Shown: positions 35,726 through 48,336 of the stretch, one piece after another
Position numbering within the stretch: position 1 is the first letter of the stretch
Layout of the letters: every line of letters begins with the position of its first letter
DNA from: Erythrophleum ivorense
Taxonomy: Eukaryota > Streptophyta > Magnoliopsida > Fabales > Fabaceae
Length of the DNA: 64,000 bases
NCBI GenBank assembly: GCA_026724425.1
Contig: JAIUCV010000400.1
Span: 124,001-188,000, forward strand
Direction of reading: 5' to 3'
Made by a program: the position numbers and the translations under genes
The notes under the pieces: generated by a model
Told to the model about the DNA's origin: nothing
Database searches by the model: none
What the model saw: the letters and a program-made list of their open reading frames with translations, nothing else

Positions 35726-36866
35726 TCTTTTTTCTTTATTTCAGGGTCGTTCGCGACCTAAAGAATCCTGTCGGCACTAATTTGACAAGTTTAGATTTTG
35801 TCGCTTCAGACGGCAAGGAATGGGATTTCAAACGGGACGGGGTCTTCTAATTTCCACCTTTTGTGCCGCTTGGATTTTTGTAGGAATGGCTACAATGAGT
35901 GTTTTATTCAGAATAACAATTTTAGTAAAAATAAACATATCAAAAGAAATAGGGAAGATAATGGAGTTGATCATTTTTATAGTATATTTTTGTTTGTGAT
36001 CGCACCATCATCATCTAAAAATACTAGATAATAAATCAAAAGAAAGATACATTATTATATTAGATACTTTTGCATGACAAATCAAAATGTAACAATTCCG
36101 TTTGAATCTAAACTCATTATGAATTAAATTCACTTTTTATTATTAAATGTAATTATTTTTAATGTCAAAAATAAACCTTAAATTTATGAAATTTTAATTG
36201 CATTTCATATTTTAGAAAAATGTAATTTAAAATTCAATTGACAATGTACAATTTTATTTTTAAGAGAGAGTCCTTTTTGCCGCTGTTTGTAAAATCATAT
36301 ATAATGTTAAATAGATATTTGTATCCTTTTCAGACAAATGAATTATGCTCACGAGATTTTTGTTTTGAATCAAATACTCATAAAGATTAAACTTAAGAGT
36401 GTCAGAATTCAACAATCCATTCTCTCGAATTCAAAGGAGTTCCTAATTTGAAAAAGTTGCAAACGAACCCAATATGAATTTCAGTTGACATATTTAAGAA
36501 ATCAGAAATAAATTTGGAAGACAGAGAGAAAAGTGGCTGATAATTCGCGGGAGATATTGCCATAAATGGTAAAACGCGGTCCTTATGGAGCTGCAGGTTT
36601 TGAAGTTATATCATGAATTTCTATAATTAAAGCTGCTGCTTACAGCATGATGCATTCTTTCAAAACGAACTTACCCGAAAAGCCCGTGAGATTCGTCTCC
36701 GCAACACACATCGCCGGACTCAATGGAAACTAAGGTTAGGGTTCATTTTCTGAGCATTGATTCTGGCAGTTTCTCATGAATTAGTTACTGTTACAGTGCT
36801 TGAAACTAGCTATCATTAATTCTTTTCCTTTTTTCCCGCCTTGTATATATAATAAGTCGTGGATCC

Positions 36867-39602
36867 ATGGCATTGGATGGAGAGGAAGAAGGAGGTGAAA
36901 CACTGGAAGTGGGCAACGGGTTCGATGAGTCGATTCGGCCGGAGGATTCCGATGCGGTGGAAGAAATTCAAAGAGTAATTGAATCGGTAGCTCAATTTGG
37001 GGAATATCGAAGGACTCAGAGGAAAGAATGTCACAACCTTGCGAGGCGCATGAAAATCTTGTTGCCACTTATCGAAGAAATTCGGGATATCGGTCCGCAT
37101 ATTCCAGAGAAGGGCATAGCTTGGTTGAATGATTTGAAGGATGCTCTCCTTTTTGCGAAGAAATTGCTGAAAATGTGTAGCGAGGGGAGCAAGATTCAAC
37201 TGGTTAGGGTCTCTGAAAATTTTGAAGGTTTTCTTAAGAAACACGAGTGTGTTCTGGGATATCTCTGCTTCTTATAGATTCTGACATTTTGTCATTTCAG
37301 GCACTAGAGAGCGAATCGGTTATGACCAATTTTCGATCTGTCTACGAAAAATTAAGCCAAGTGTTCGATGGTTTTCCTGGTGAAGAATTAGAAATATCAG
37401 ATGAATTGAAGGAACAGGTACCCCCCCCCCCCTTCTTTTTTCTTTTTCTCATCTCTTAATTGGGATCTCAGCTGAATTTGAGGGAAGTTCTACTACAATG
37501 TCGGATAAACGCACCAATACGTTGGTTAAATTTAGAAGTCGATTTACCTTTTACTGAATTATGTCCAAGGAACTGTGAACTGTGATCTTTTTCTGGCTCT
37601 GCTTCTCTTTGGCGTCTAGATAAAATGTAACAAAATTCCCTGTATGCTCTGAAATCTGAATTGTAGAGACATGCCTAATTATTGATGTCCTCGCTGACTT
37701 TTTTAAATTTTGATGATCAATTTGTGAGTTAAAGGTGTATGATGTCTATTCATCAAGTTAGCAAGTTTCAACCAACAAGCTTACTTTCCTTTCGAAAGAT
37801 TTGTCTTCATCTTATGTTAATGGTTTGGGAAGTCTTCATTTTTAAGTCTCTATTCAGAATTTTTGAGATAAGTTTATACTGTGATTCAGCTTGAGCTAAT
37901 GTGCGTCCAACTCAGGCGAGCAAAGAGGCGAACGGATACACAAGACATAGAACTTGCAATGGATATGATTGTGGTATTCTCCAAAGATGACAATCGAAAT
38001 GCTGACAGTGCTATCGTAGAAAGGCTTGCACAAAAGCTCGAGCTTCATACTGTGGAGGATCTTAATGTAGAAACAGTGGCTGTAAGGAACCTTGCTAAAG
38101 AAAGACAAGGGAAAAATGCAGAGAGTACCCAGCAAATAATTGACCTTCTTAACAAATTCAAACAAATTTCAGGCATGGAAGAAACCAATGTTCTTGATGA
38201 ACCTGTCATGCCCAGAATGCTTGACAAGTGCACATCTTTGGTCATCCCCCATGAGTTTCTCTGCCCAGTAACCCTTGAAATTATGACAGATCCTGTTATC
38301 ATCGCGAGTGGACAGGTAATCAAATAATTCTCAAATGAAATTACTTTTGATACTCGTTGGGAGAAAAGGTAAAAGCTGAATTTGAAAATACCTGCTGGAG
38401 CCACAGCTGTTGTAACGACAAGGCTCTGGCAGATTAAGTTCTGTGAACTTTTAGTGTTTTGAGACTTAAGAGAGTCGATGCTTTTTTCCGATATAATACT
38501 GATGATTTTCTTTTCTTTTTCCTTGTTTCATTTTTTATTTTCGTTAAAGACGTATGAGAGGGAAAGCATAGAGAAGTGGTTCGAGTCCAATCGTAATACT
38601 TGCCCAAAGACTAGACAAACTCTGGCTCACCTGTCATTAGCACCAAACTATGCCCTAAAAAATTTGATTTCAGTTTGGTGTGAGGAAAACAACTTTAAAC
38701 TTCCTAGAAAAGAAACTTCTTCAAGTAAAGAAAGCTGCTTAATTGAGCCCAAAGAGGAAATACCGTCTTTGGTTGGGGATCTATCGTCTGTTCATTTAGA
38801 AGTGCAGAGACAGGCAGTGAAAAAGATTCGTATGATATCAAAGGAGAATTCTGAGAACAGGGTTTTGGTTGCAGAGCATGGAGGAATACCGCCATTGGTG
38901 CAGCTGCTGTCCTATCCAGATCCCAAAATACAGGAGCATGCAGTGACAGCCCTATTAAATTTATCAATTGATGAGGGTAACAAGAAAATTATATGTAGAG
39001 AAGGAGCAATTCCTTCTATTATAGAAGTATTGTATAGTGGAAGTATTGAGGCTAAAGAAAATTCTGCAGCAGCTCTATTTAGCCTGTCAATGCTGGATGA
39101 GAACAAAGAAATTGTGGGTCTATCAAATGGCATTCCTCCTCTGGTAGAATTATTGCAGAATGGGACAATTAGAGGAAAAAAAGATGCTGTTACAGCTCTC
39201 TTTAGTTTATCTCTCAACCATGCAAATAAGGGTAGGGCCGTAAGTGCGGGCATTGTGACGCCCTTACTCCAATTGCTGAAGGACCCAAACTTAGGCATGA
39301 TTGATGAGGCCCTCTCCATCCTCTTACTTCTTGCATCAAACCCAGATGGACGGCAAGAGATTGGACAGTTATCTTTCATTGAAACTCTTGTTGAGTTCAT
39401 TAAAGAAGGAACCCCCAAGAATAAGGAATGTGCAGCATCTGTTCTTCTTGAGTTGGGTTCGAATAATTCTAACCTTGTACTGGCAGCACTTCAATTTGGT
39501 GTATATGAGCATTTAATTGAGATCAAACAAAGTGGGACAGATAGAGCAAAGAGGAAAGTAGATGCACTTTTACACCTTATGAGCAAGAACGAGCATATTT
39601 AA
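36867..39602 (+). CDS. PUB15: U-box / ARM-repeat E3 ubiquitin ligase, PUB15 type
   Basis: Four exons (36867-37202, 37301-37417, 37890-38315, 38550-39602) join in phase 0 to 643 residues. The order is a helical U-box N-terminal domain (about 15-260), a U-box (about 271-342: PHEFLCPVTLEIMTDPVI, TYERESIEKWF, NTCPKTRQ) and six or so ARM repeats (about 365-635, e.g. GGIPPLVQLLSYP, ENSAAALFSLSMLDENK). The U-box recruits E2-ubiquitin and the ARM repeats bind substrates (family knowledge). The closest family member I recognise is PUB15 (At5g42340); length and neighbourhood agree. The U-box is split by intron 3 after SGQ. The intron 2 donor is followed at once by 12 C (gta then C12). The start is the first ATG after in-frame stops. 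Confidence 0.93.
37421..37432. repeat. C12 run next to the PUB15 intron 2 donor
   Basis: Twelve C begin at intron position +4, directly after GTA, and are followed by a T-rich tract. A C-run in the U1-pairing region gives a poor match to the usual GTAAGT donor. Confidence 0.85.
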
Positions 39603-39739
39603 TCTTCTTGCTTTTTTTTTTTAATTTAACTGTAGGTATACTTCTATTTCTTCTTAGTATAATTAATTAGACAAATTCTATTTACTTATTGTAATGTAAA
39701 ATACAGTTAAAAAGTATAATTAAATTTGCTATTGGCTTT

Positions 39740-40990
39740 CTTCACGAAAAGTACCTTACGCTGTCTACCTCTCTCGAATGTTGATAGGTGGCTCTCCAAG
39801 TTACTGATAAATAGTGTTTTAAGAAATTTTCAATTAATATTAAATGTTTTACATTATGAAGAAAATATTATTTTTAATAAATGTGGATTGATCTCAGTTA
39901 AATTGTTATATAATTGATTCAACTAGTATTTTAATTTTATTAATTAATATTAACTTCATTCATATTCAAATTCAAGTGTTTTAAAAATTCTTGGAAATAA
40001 AATAATTCTTATTTTTCTAATAAAAAATTTGAATTCAAAATTATATCTTCCAAATTCAATATTAATTAATTTTTTAATCAATATTAAATTTTTTATATTA
40101 TTAGGAAAGCATTATTCCTAAAAATTATAGATTTATCTGAATCAAATTGGGTCATAATTGACTCAATCAATATTTTAAATTTTATCAATTAATATTAACT
40201 TTATTTCTATTCAAATTTAAGTGTTCTAAAAACTCTTGAAAATATTGTCTCCCCAAAATTTTAAAAAGTGCATAACTTTTGTTATTTCAATTAATATAGA
40301 AAAGTAGTTCTAACTTCTACCTCTTCAAATAGTGACAAATGACTCTTTGGATTATTTACAAGTGGCCTTTTTAAAAAAATTTCAATCAATATTAAATTCT
40401 TTACATTATTAAAAGAATCATTCATAATTAATGTAGCTTGATCTCGATTGAATTTTGACATCATTAATTTATGGACAGAATTTAGATGTAATTCTTTATA
40501 TTCTTATTATTAATTTTTCAATAAAAATATAACAAATATGTAATTCTTTGATAAAAATATAATAAGTGTATGGCTTAATTAAAAATTCATATGGTTATCT
40601 ATAAAAGTCATAAATTTTTGATGTCTTAATTAGAGAATCATATGCTTATCATATTTTGATTGAAAAACCTAACAACAAGGGATTTGGATTCTCATAATGC
40701 AATTAAAAAAAGATAGAGAGAAAAAAGAATGAGTGAAAAAAGAGAACATAGACCCTATATATATTTCCACTCCTTTATGTCTCTCTTTTCTACTATACAT
40801 AATGCAATACTACAAAGGATACAAATTCAATAAAAAGATATAAAGAATTGCATATAATTTTTTTTTTAATTTAATCAATATTTTAAATTTTATCAATCAA
40901 TATTAATGTCATTTTTATTCAAATTCAAATGTTTTAAAAATTTTTAGAAATAAATAATTTTTGTCCTCGATAAAAAGTTGAGTTAAATAC
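39740..40990. repeat. Diverged repeat cluster downstream of PUB15
   Basis: A composite unit recurs. The pair ctacctctc...gtgttttaagaaattttcaattaat at about 39757-39840 is echoed at about 40310-40392. The segment atcaatattaaatt(c/t)tttacatta and the segment attcaaattcaagtgttttaaaaa appear three to four times. The longest period is about 550 bp with shorter subunits near 270 bp. It looks like remnants of a repeated element. Confidence 0.5.
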
Positions 40991-42329
40991 AATTCTCAGA
41001 TTGTATTATCTTTTAAATGAAAAAAGTGATTTGAAATTTGAAATTTCTACCTAAATCATACTATAAATTATATCAATCACAATCCTTATTATGCATTATA
41101 TCATTTGCAAACTAGAGTAATTTGAAATTTAACTCCACGGTAATGGTTCGTTTTTTTAGTTTTCAAATTTTACATTGGCTAACAAGTCCTCCACTTAGCA
41201 AATTTTTTTGAAATATAAAGGTGATTTTCTATTTCTTTGTATATGATTCTAACTTTCTTTGATTTTTCTATGCTGACTTGATTGATTATTAGAAAGGTGA
41301 TTCTAACTTTGCATGGTCTTTTGTGCTCACTTGTAAGAATGTTTAAAATAGAATCAAACTAATTAAGCCAAAATAAACTAAATTAAACTAATAAAAACTG
41401 ATCGAAACTTATTAAAATGAAGTCTAAGCTGACTTTTGACTTGTAAAAATTGTAAATATTGATTCAATTGTTGGTTTTTTAAAATTTGGTTTGGTTAAAA
41501 ATGAACCCATGCTTTTTCTCTTATTTTTTTACCTCCACCCATGCTTATTCTCTCTCATGAATCTAGAGAAAATGTAAGACCCATTTTAAAATTTAACCAA
41601 CGAATACTAAATTCTTTAAATGATATTAGGAGAGAAAAATTTTGTAAAATTTATAAAACAATCTTATTCAATAAATATGAAGAGCATGTTACTTAATATT
41701 GTTTTCCTTTTAATTTACTAGCAAGTTGTTGAAGACATAATGATCTAATATAATAGAAATAGGATAATGTAAATAATTTTTAAAATCAAATTACATTTGG
41801 GAAAAAAATAATAGAATTAACATTAACCAAACAAATCCAAACCAAATCAAACTAACTAAAAGTTGAACCAAATTGATTACAAAAGAAAACTGAAAAGACC
41901 TACCACTTGAAAGAACCAATTAGATAGGTTCAGTTTAGTTTTTGTTTAAAACGAAATTGAATCAAACCAAACTTATGAACATCTTTATTGACTTAATTGA
42001 TAAATAATGAGTCACTTGCACCTAAGGCATAGAACTATTTTATTTTCTAATCTTAAGAACCACATATAAAAAAATAATTTAATGTAAAGAAAGAAGTTTG
42101 ACAACAAGTCAAAAAAAGAAGAACCATGACCACAAAAAATCCACGGAAGTGAACCCCCTTTACCCACCACATTTGCTTTAAGGGTTTTTTGGTATGTAGC
42201 AAAGATTTAAATAAAAATGAAAATGAAAAATGAAATAAGAATGTAATATAATGTTGTAATTTATAATTATATTGGGTATAACATATAAATGAATAAAAAA
42301 ATTTATCAAATAATTATAATTTTTTAATG

Positions 42330-42750
42330 CCAAAAAATAATAAAAGAATAATTTTTAATTACTAATAATAAAAAAATATAAAATAATAATTTTATAATTT
42401 TTAAAAAATAAATTTTAATTACCAATAATAGGACAATATATAAAAAATATTTATTTGTATTTTTTCAATTCAAATAATGATTTTTAAATTATAATAATAG
42501 AAAAATGCATTAATAATAAATTAAAATATTCAATTTTAACATTTTAATTCAAAGAAAATATATTTTCAATAAATCTAATAATAGAAAAATATGAAAATCT
42601 TCAATTTTTAATTTTTAATTCCAAAAAAAGGTTATTTGAATGATCAATAATAAGAAAACATATAAAAAATTTTAATATTAGTTTTTAGTTCAAAAAATGA
42701 TTTTTGAATTACCAATAATAGGATAAAATTTATTAAAAAAATCTAATTTT
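42330..42750. repeat. Degenerate minisatellite, period about 70-80 bp
   Basis: About five or six copies of a unit built from ttgaattaccaataatagga, then a short run of atataaaaaat, then ttttaatttttaattcaaaaaa. Spacing and sequence are uneven, so it is an old array. Confidence 0.5.
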
Positions 42751-43859
42751 AATTTTTCTACACAAATTTATATCTCTATGCAAAAGCATATGACATGAAT
42801 CCCAACACATTGTCAAATTTATCTACCCTAGGCTCCATTACTCCCTGTAACATAACATATCAATTAATCAACAAAAAAGGTGAGATAAACACAAAAATCA
42901 AATTACTCATTACATAAACTTGATCAACATATGACATATAAAGATATTGCCAAATACATATCCAAAAGAGTGCAAATATTCAAAACATATTCAGATCACA
43001 TATCTAGTATATATCTCTAAACAAATGGTGTTTTTAATTCAAACTAGCATGGCTAGTAATTTTGAACTTACCCTTTTTGCCTCTAAATTTAGTATTTACA
43101 CTTCTTCCTTCTCTAGTTCTCTAATTATCACTATTCCCCAATGTAAAATTGATTGATCCTAACTACCTTTACAAGCATAAAACTTAAAAAGAAAAGGATC
43201 AAAAGCATAAAGTGAGTCCTTTTAGAAATTAAGAAGTTCGATACACTAAGCAAAACTCTATATATATAATGAGTGGAAGTCATTAGTTGTCTCATGTTCC
43301 TTTTCACTATCTAAACCTTATTAACATTAGGTTAATTTGAAAGAGCCACACAACCCACACAAGATATAAAAAAGAAGTTAGACATACTAAATAAGTTATA
43401 TTAACAAAAACTAAGCAAGTTAGATACACTACTAAATAAGTCATATAAAAACAATTGAGAACATAAAAAAATGATGTACTTCAAAACAGCAAGAAACAAT
43501 ATCAGAATTATAAAAAATGACAAACAGTAGCATACAAAAGAACAATACCAACACTTTTAGCAAAGTCTAATGTTCAAATATGCACTTAAAATCATAAAGA
43601 GATTCAATTATAAAAAGACATTAAAAACTATGTGATGATTCGATAAATAGGAGAATTGAAATAATAAGAAATTAATTACAACCATTAACAAAAAGATAAT
43701 AATAAAATAAAATAAATAATGCCCATTAAATTTAGGAATTTTCTTATGGCCTAAAATGATAAACATTAATTAAAAGGAACTAAGTTGTAATAACTTAATA
43801 AGTTGAAAATTTGAAGAAAAAAAAATCTTTGATAAGAAGCTTCTGGATCAACCATGTAT

Positions 43860-44463
43860 TTCCTCTTTTTGCTTCTTTCGTACACTTCTTATTCTACCAT
43901 TCTTTGCATCCTGCTTTGAGAAATAACCAAATGTTTTTTCTCCTTCCATCTTTGCTTTTCCTTTTTAGAATTCAGCTATGAAGGAAACCATCTAAGGTTC
44001 TATACTTTCTTCAATCCATGCCCATGTGATCTTCTTATTATGGCTTGTATGCTTTGGAAGCAAAACAAATTTGGCATTCAAAGTTAGCTTCATTATTTTC
44101 TTTGTTTTCTAGTTCGTTTTCTCCCTTTCACTCTTGTTTTTCCATCCTTTCTTTCTCTTTTATTGTTTTGATTTTTTTTTCTAGTAGCATAATCACTCAA
44201 AGCTTTCTTTCTTTTGGCTCCATCATTTTATTTTATGTTTGTCGCTGTTGTGCAAGTCATTATGGACTTAAACCAACTCTAACTATTTTGTCCTCTTCTG
44301 TTATGATTTCTTCAAGTTTGTTCCTTACATGTAACACTTTCTCTAGCCACTCAAGTATTTGTTTAATTGTGCTCTGTAGCATTCCTTCCTTCTTTAAGTT
44401 TTTCACAAACTTCCTTTCCCTTATTTGGCATTGAGTGAGTGGCCGAAGTGGTCCCTTGCTCAT
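43860..44463 (-). pseudogene. Possible decayed coding fragment
   Basis: On the minus strand, 44463-44260 is open for 67 codons with a charged, plausibly helical sequence (RKFVKNLKKEG, LHVRNKLEEIITEEDK). Further leftward, Lys-rich peptides continue in other frames between stops. Plus-strand translation of the same stretch is Ser/Phe-rich and looks like the shadow. I do not recognise the family; it could be a transposon remnant or chance in low-complexity DNA. Confidence 0.2.
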
Positions 44464-46741
44464 CCATGAAACAACATTAATCTTGCTCTAATTGGAAGCC
44501 TTTCCCTTAACTAAACCAAGTTGGTGAGATGATTTATTAACTTAAAATTTCTTTGTTTATTGTCTAGTTGTAAATCTTAATGAGGTTCTTAGTCTAAGCG
44601 CACAATCTTTTATTGCTATTTGGGTGAAACTTAATTATTGTGGTCCAACTTCCCCATTCAGGTCAGTCATGGCATTACATTAGGAATCTTTGGTGGGTTG
44701 TGATTTAAAAGTAAAGCAAAATAGGAAATATTAGAATGAGATAAGGCTAACTTCCTTATTGCTAGTTTCTCACATTTAGGTTGAGATGAAATTATCCTAT
44801 GTTGCAAGTAAGTATAATGATGAATCTAATTAAAGTAAATGCTAATAGTAAAAATTTAAAGTAGGTAACAAACTAATTAAAAAGGATCAAATGTTTCACT
44901 AAGAAAAATATTATAGAAGAAACTTTTTTTTTTTGAAATCTCAAGGCCTAAACATTATTTGCTTGGTAGGTAACATTTTATAAAATAAGACATAATTATA
45001 GAACTAAATGACCTCACCCCATCCATATCATTAAGGCTAATATATGTCAAGGTTGGAATGGACTAAATAGGTTTTACTGTTTAAAGCTGAATGATAAATA
45101 ATGAGGTAAGCTTTAAACACTTATATTTGGTTTAAAAAGAAATTTAATAGGAATTATGAGCACTAGAGATAGGAATTAAACTAAGTAGAATTCAATTAAG
45201 TAAAAGTAGTACTAACATTAAGAATTTCAATATGTCATAAGATGATTAAAATAAGTAAAACATTGAGATTAGAATAATAGTTAAACAAAAAATTAATCTG
45301 ATATAATTTAATCAAATTAGGTAGGATCCAAGTTAAGATTAACCTAACTAGATGAGGTTATGAATTAAGTTACAACCATTGTCGGATAAGAATTTAAAGC
45401 GAAGTAAAGAAAATTGATCAAGTAATATCTAAAGGGAATCTAAATGTAGTCCTTAAAAACTAAAATGAATTGTTATGATTATTGTTTAGGAACTACTATG
45501 AGTCTATGAATATTCCTATTGAAGGACGTGGCAGTGTTATGGTGTTTGGAGAAACTATTATGTTTAACAAACATCATGAGTATATTATAAAATATTATAT
45601 GTTTTTAATTTCTTCCCTTGTTTTAGATCTTTCAATTTCTTGGTTGTTTTATGTGTAACCTTGGGGTGAGCTTCTTTAAGTAGCTCCTTTTATGTTAATA
45701 TTGTCTAATACTAAGCCTTTCTGATTTATGATATGTTAAGAAGAAATATGTTGTTAAATGAATATTGGAAAAAAAATATATGAAAAGCCAATATGCCATA
45801 TTGAATGCATGAGAGCCTACATGAACCTTTATGAGCTATGCATAGATTTCTAAAATGATAATGTATAAAATACTTGGATGGATCTTGTCTGTGAAAGGAA
45901 TAACCTTACACATATAGCTTATATAAAATTAGATTTTTAAAAAATCTTGATGTATAAGTTATAATTATTTTTATATAATATTATACATACAAGATAAGAT
46001 TATGTAAAATGCTAGTTGCTAACAGCAATTCTATTAGCCCTCATTGTATTTTGAATATTACCATGTGTTTTTTGTAATTGAGTACCTAAAGGGTTTTGGG
46101 TTGGATGGTCTTTGAATGTTTAGGGGGTTGTAAGGATGGTGGTAAGTAGGGACAGTAATAGTAGTCGCACTTATAATTCCTACTTACAATGCTCCGAAAT
46201 TGAATATATAATTATTTACCTTCATAAGCTGTGTGCTCGTGTTAGTATGTATCTTAGAGTTCTACACAAACCTTTATAATAAAGTGTTTTTATTAAATTA
46301 TTTTTTGTATAACAACTATATCTTGTTCAATATTAAACTTCTAAATAATTTAATTTAATTTTTATTCATTTGTTATAATTTTCTTCTATTAACTTTATAT
46401 CTTGATTAAAATATTATATATCTATATAATCATTATATATTAGCACATTAATAATATAATGAACCAAAATTTTCTATTTAATTCTTTTAATATTTTTTAT
46501 ATATAAAGCAATTAGTTCATATCTCTTTTTATTTAAGGATTTAAAGATTTGGATAAAGATAAAATCAAATAAAATCATTTCATGTCCTTCCATATTTAAA
46601 GTTTAATGTTATTTATCATTATTATGCTAAAAACCTACTTTCATTTAGGAAAAAAAAACTCGTGCTCACTTATTTTTTTAGTTATTATGTTTTATTTTCT
46701 ATTTACCGAGCACTACAACTCATTCCATTATTTATTTTTGC

Positions 46742-46810
46742 AGATAGAAAACTTGTGTCCAATGATGCTCCAATAGAGTTCGAAAAAGTTGTTAGTGAAG
46801 AGTTAGCAGT
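46742..46810 (+). pseudogene. Isolated exon-like fragment
   Basis: A pyrimidine-rich tract ending tttttgcag precedes about 23 open codons with balanced composition (RKLVSNDAPIEFEKVVSEEL), and gtaggt follows as a possible donor. No partner exons are visible within several kb. It may be a captured or decayed gene fragment, or chance. Confidence 0.25.
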
Positions 46811-47425
46811 AGGTTTGTTTATTATTAAATTGTCATCTTTGTATGTATGGTTCTACTCTAAAGTTTGTTTCATAGACTACAGGTAAGATATCTGCCTTAT
46901 AAGTTATGTTTGCATATTATTTATTGAATAGGACTTAAAAGGAGGGCTCTCTTTTGTAAATTATATTTTGTTAGTTGTGATAGGGAAATATGAGATGTCC
47001 CAATTATAGAGAACAATATACCAAATCTTTTGCAAATTCATTACAAATAATGCATCACTATGATATTACACATGTGAACAGAACTGTGATATATGGGTAA
47101 GAAATAAAAATTATTTGAAAGGCGCTATTATGTTAAGGTGTTAACTTACACTTAAGGTTCATAGGATCTAATTGACTTTGCAAGGGATTAAGGTGGTTTA
47201 TGTTAGTCAAGTTTATGAATCTAAGATCATCTCATATTTTGTGCCAATCTGGTCCCTTAATTTGGGTTGTGACAAGTTATAAATCACAACTCTTAATATC
47301 CTTTAAATTTTAAGTTAAACCTTTAACTAATATAAATGTTAGCCATCTTAGCATGCTTTTCAAATTTTGCACACATTTATACTAAATTATAAGATGATTT
47401 ACTACTATATATAAGACTAATCTCA

Positions 47426-47860
47426 ACCTTGGCTTTGTTTGGTTCAACGAAGGGAAGGTTAATGGAAGGGAGAGAAGGAGAGGGGGTTTACTGAGTTTCT
47501 GTTTGGTTGGAAGGAAGGGGAGGGGAGAGGAAGGAGATTATTGTTTAGTTCAGGAGGGAATGAGAGGTAATTATATTTGGATAAATTTACTCTTATATTA
47601 TTTTAATTTTGTTTATAAAAAAAGATTTGTGTATCAATATTTTTTTTAAAAAAATTATGAATTACAATTTTTTTTAATTTCTAATGAAAAAAATTATCTT
47701 AAATTTTTATTAAATGTTAACATATTAAAAAAATTAAAATATTAAAAACGTTGAAAGATAATAAAGTAAATTATAAATTGAAAAATTCTCCTTCCCTCCA
47801 AAACCCTCCAATTTGGAGGGAAGGGAGGAGAGGCCTCTAAAACTTTAAACACACCCTAAA
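47426..47860. mobile_element. Possible MITE with purine-rich inner arms
   Basis: The left part begins ggctttgtttggttcaacg and runs into gaagggagagaaggagaggggg. The right part contains ctccttccctccaaaaccctcc and ends aaacacaccct. The G-rich left and C-rich right arms can pair, and ends of the form GGGTGTGTTTAA / GGCTTTGTTTGG are common in plant hAT MITEs. I could not find a matching target duplication. Confidence 0.3.
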
Positions 47861-48251
47861 TAAGCAATAAAAAGAGAATTTTACAATAGAACTATGTATA
47901 TTTTGAAGATCAAAGTAGTTGAGCCAACAAAAAAATAAAAAACAACAATTTTGAAAAAGCGTGTGCATCCTTAATTAGCACAATCCTACATTCCTTTTAC
48001 AAAGGTGTGTATAAAACAAAACCAAACAAGATTTACATCTCTTTCTTATGTTGAAAAGACAATGTTAGTAAAATAATTCAAGGTAAAATATAATACATAA
48101 CCATATAAGAATTTCATATCTCTCTTTTACTCAATACATAATCATACAAAATAAAAACAAAAATCAAAATAATTTTTTTATCCCAAAGAAAAAGATAAGA
48201 TAAAAAAATAAAAATCAGTTTGAAGGTCTAGCCGAAGGAGATAGGATACTC

Positions 48252-48336
48252 ACAGCAATTAAATCTTTAATTTGACTTGTGAATTTGGCACTTATGTAGC
48301 TTTTCACCAGTCCTAGCATTGTACATCCTACAACAC
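48252..48336 (-). pseudogene. Possible exon-like fragment on the minus strand
   Basis: Read leftward, gtgttgtag is followed by an open stretch (LGLVKSYISAKFTSQIKDLI in one frame) and then gtgagt. Acceptor and donor signals fit, but no neighbouring exons are visible and the family is not recognised. Confidence 0.18.

Larger units (their letters stand above)
29269..36866. other. Divergent intergenic region between branching enzyme and PUB15-like gene
   Basis: No coding gene is supported over 7.6 kb. It contains two large foldback elements (29612-31225 and 34026-35725), TA and AC microsatellites at about 32258-32343, and AT-rich single-copy-looking sequence. The left edge is the branching-enzyme promoter with a G-box, and the right edge, after about 36500, is the PUB15-like promoter and 5' UTR. 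Confidence 0.6.

Noticed and set aside
36781..37244. Minus-strand ORFs opposite PUB15 exon 1
   Set aside because: They are antisense shadows of a well-supported coding exon.
42330..42750. A CRISPR-like array
   Set aside because: The repeats are long, degenerate and AT-only, with no constant short repeat and unique spacers, and the genome is a plant nuclear one.
44045..44434. Plus-strand ORF of 129 codons, Ser/Phe-rich
   Set aside because: The hydrophobic low-complexity composition is what results from reading a Lys/Glu-rich AT stretch backwards; no splice or promoter signals.
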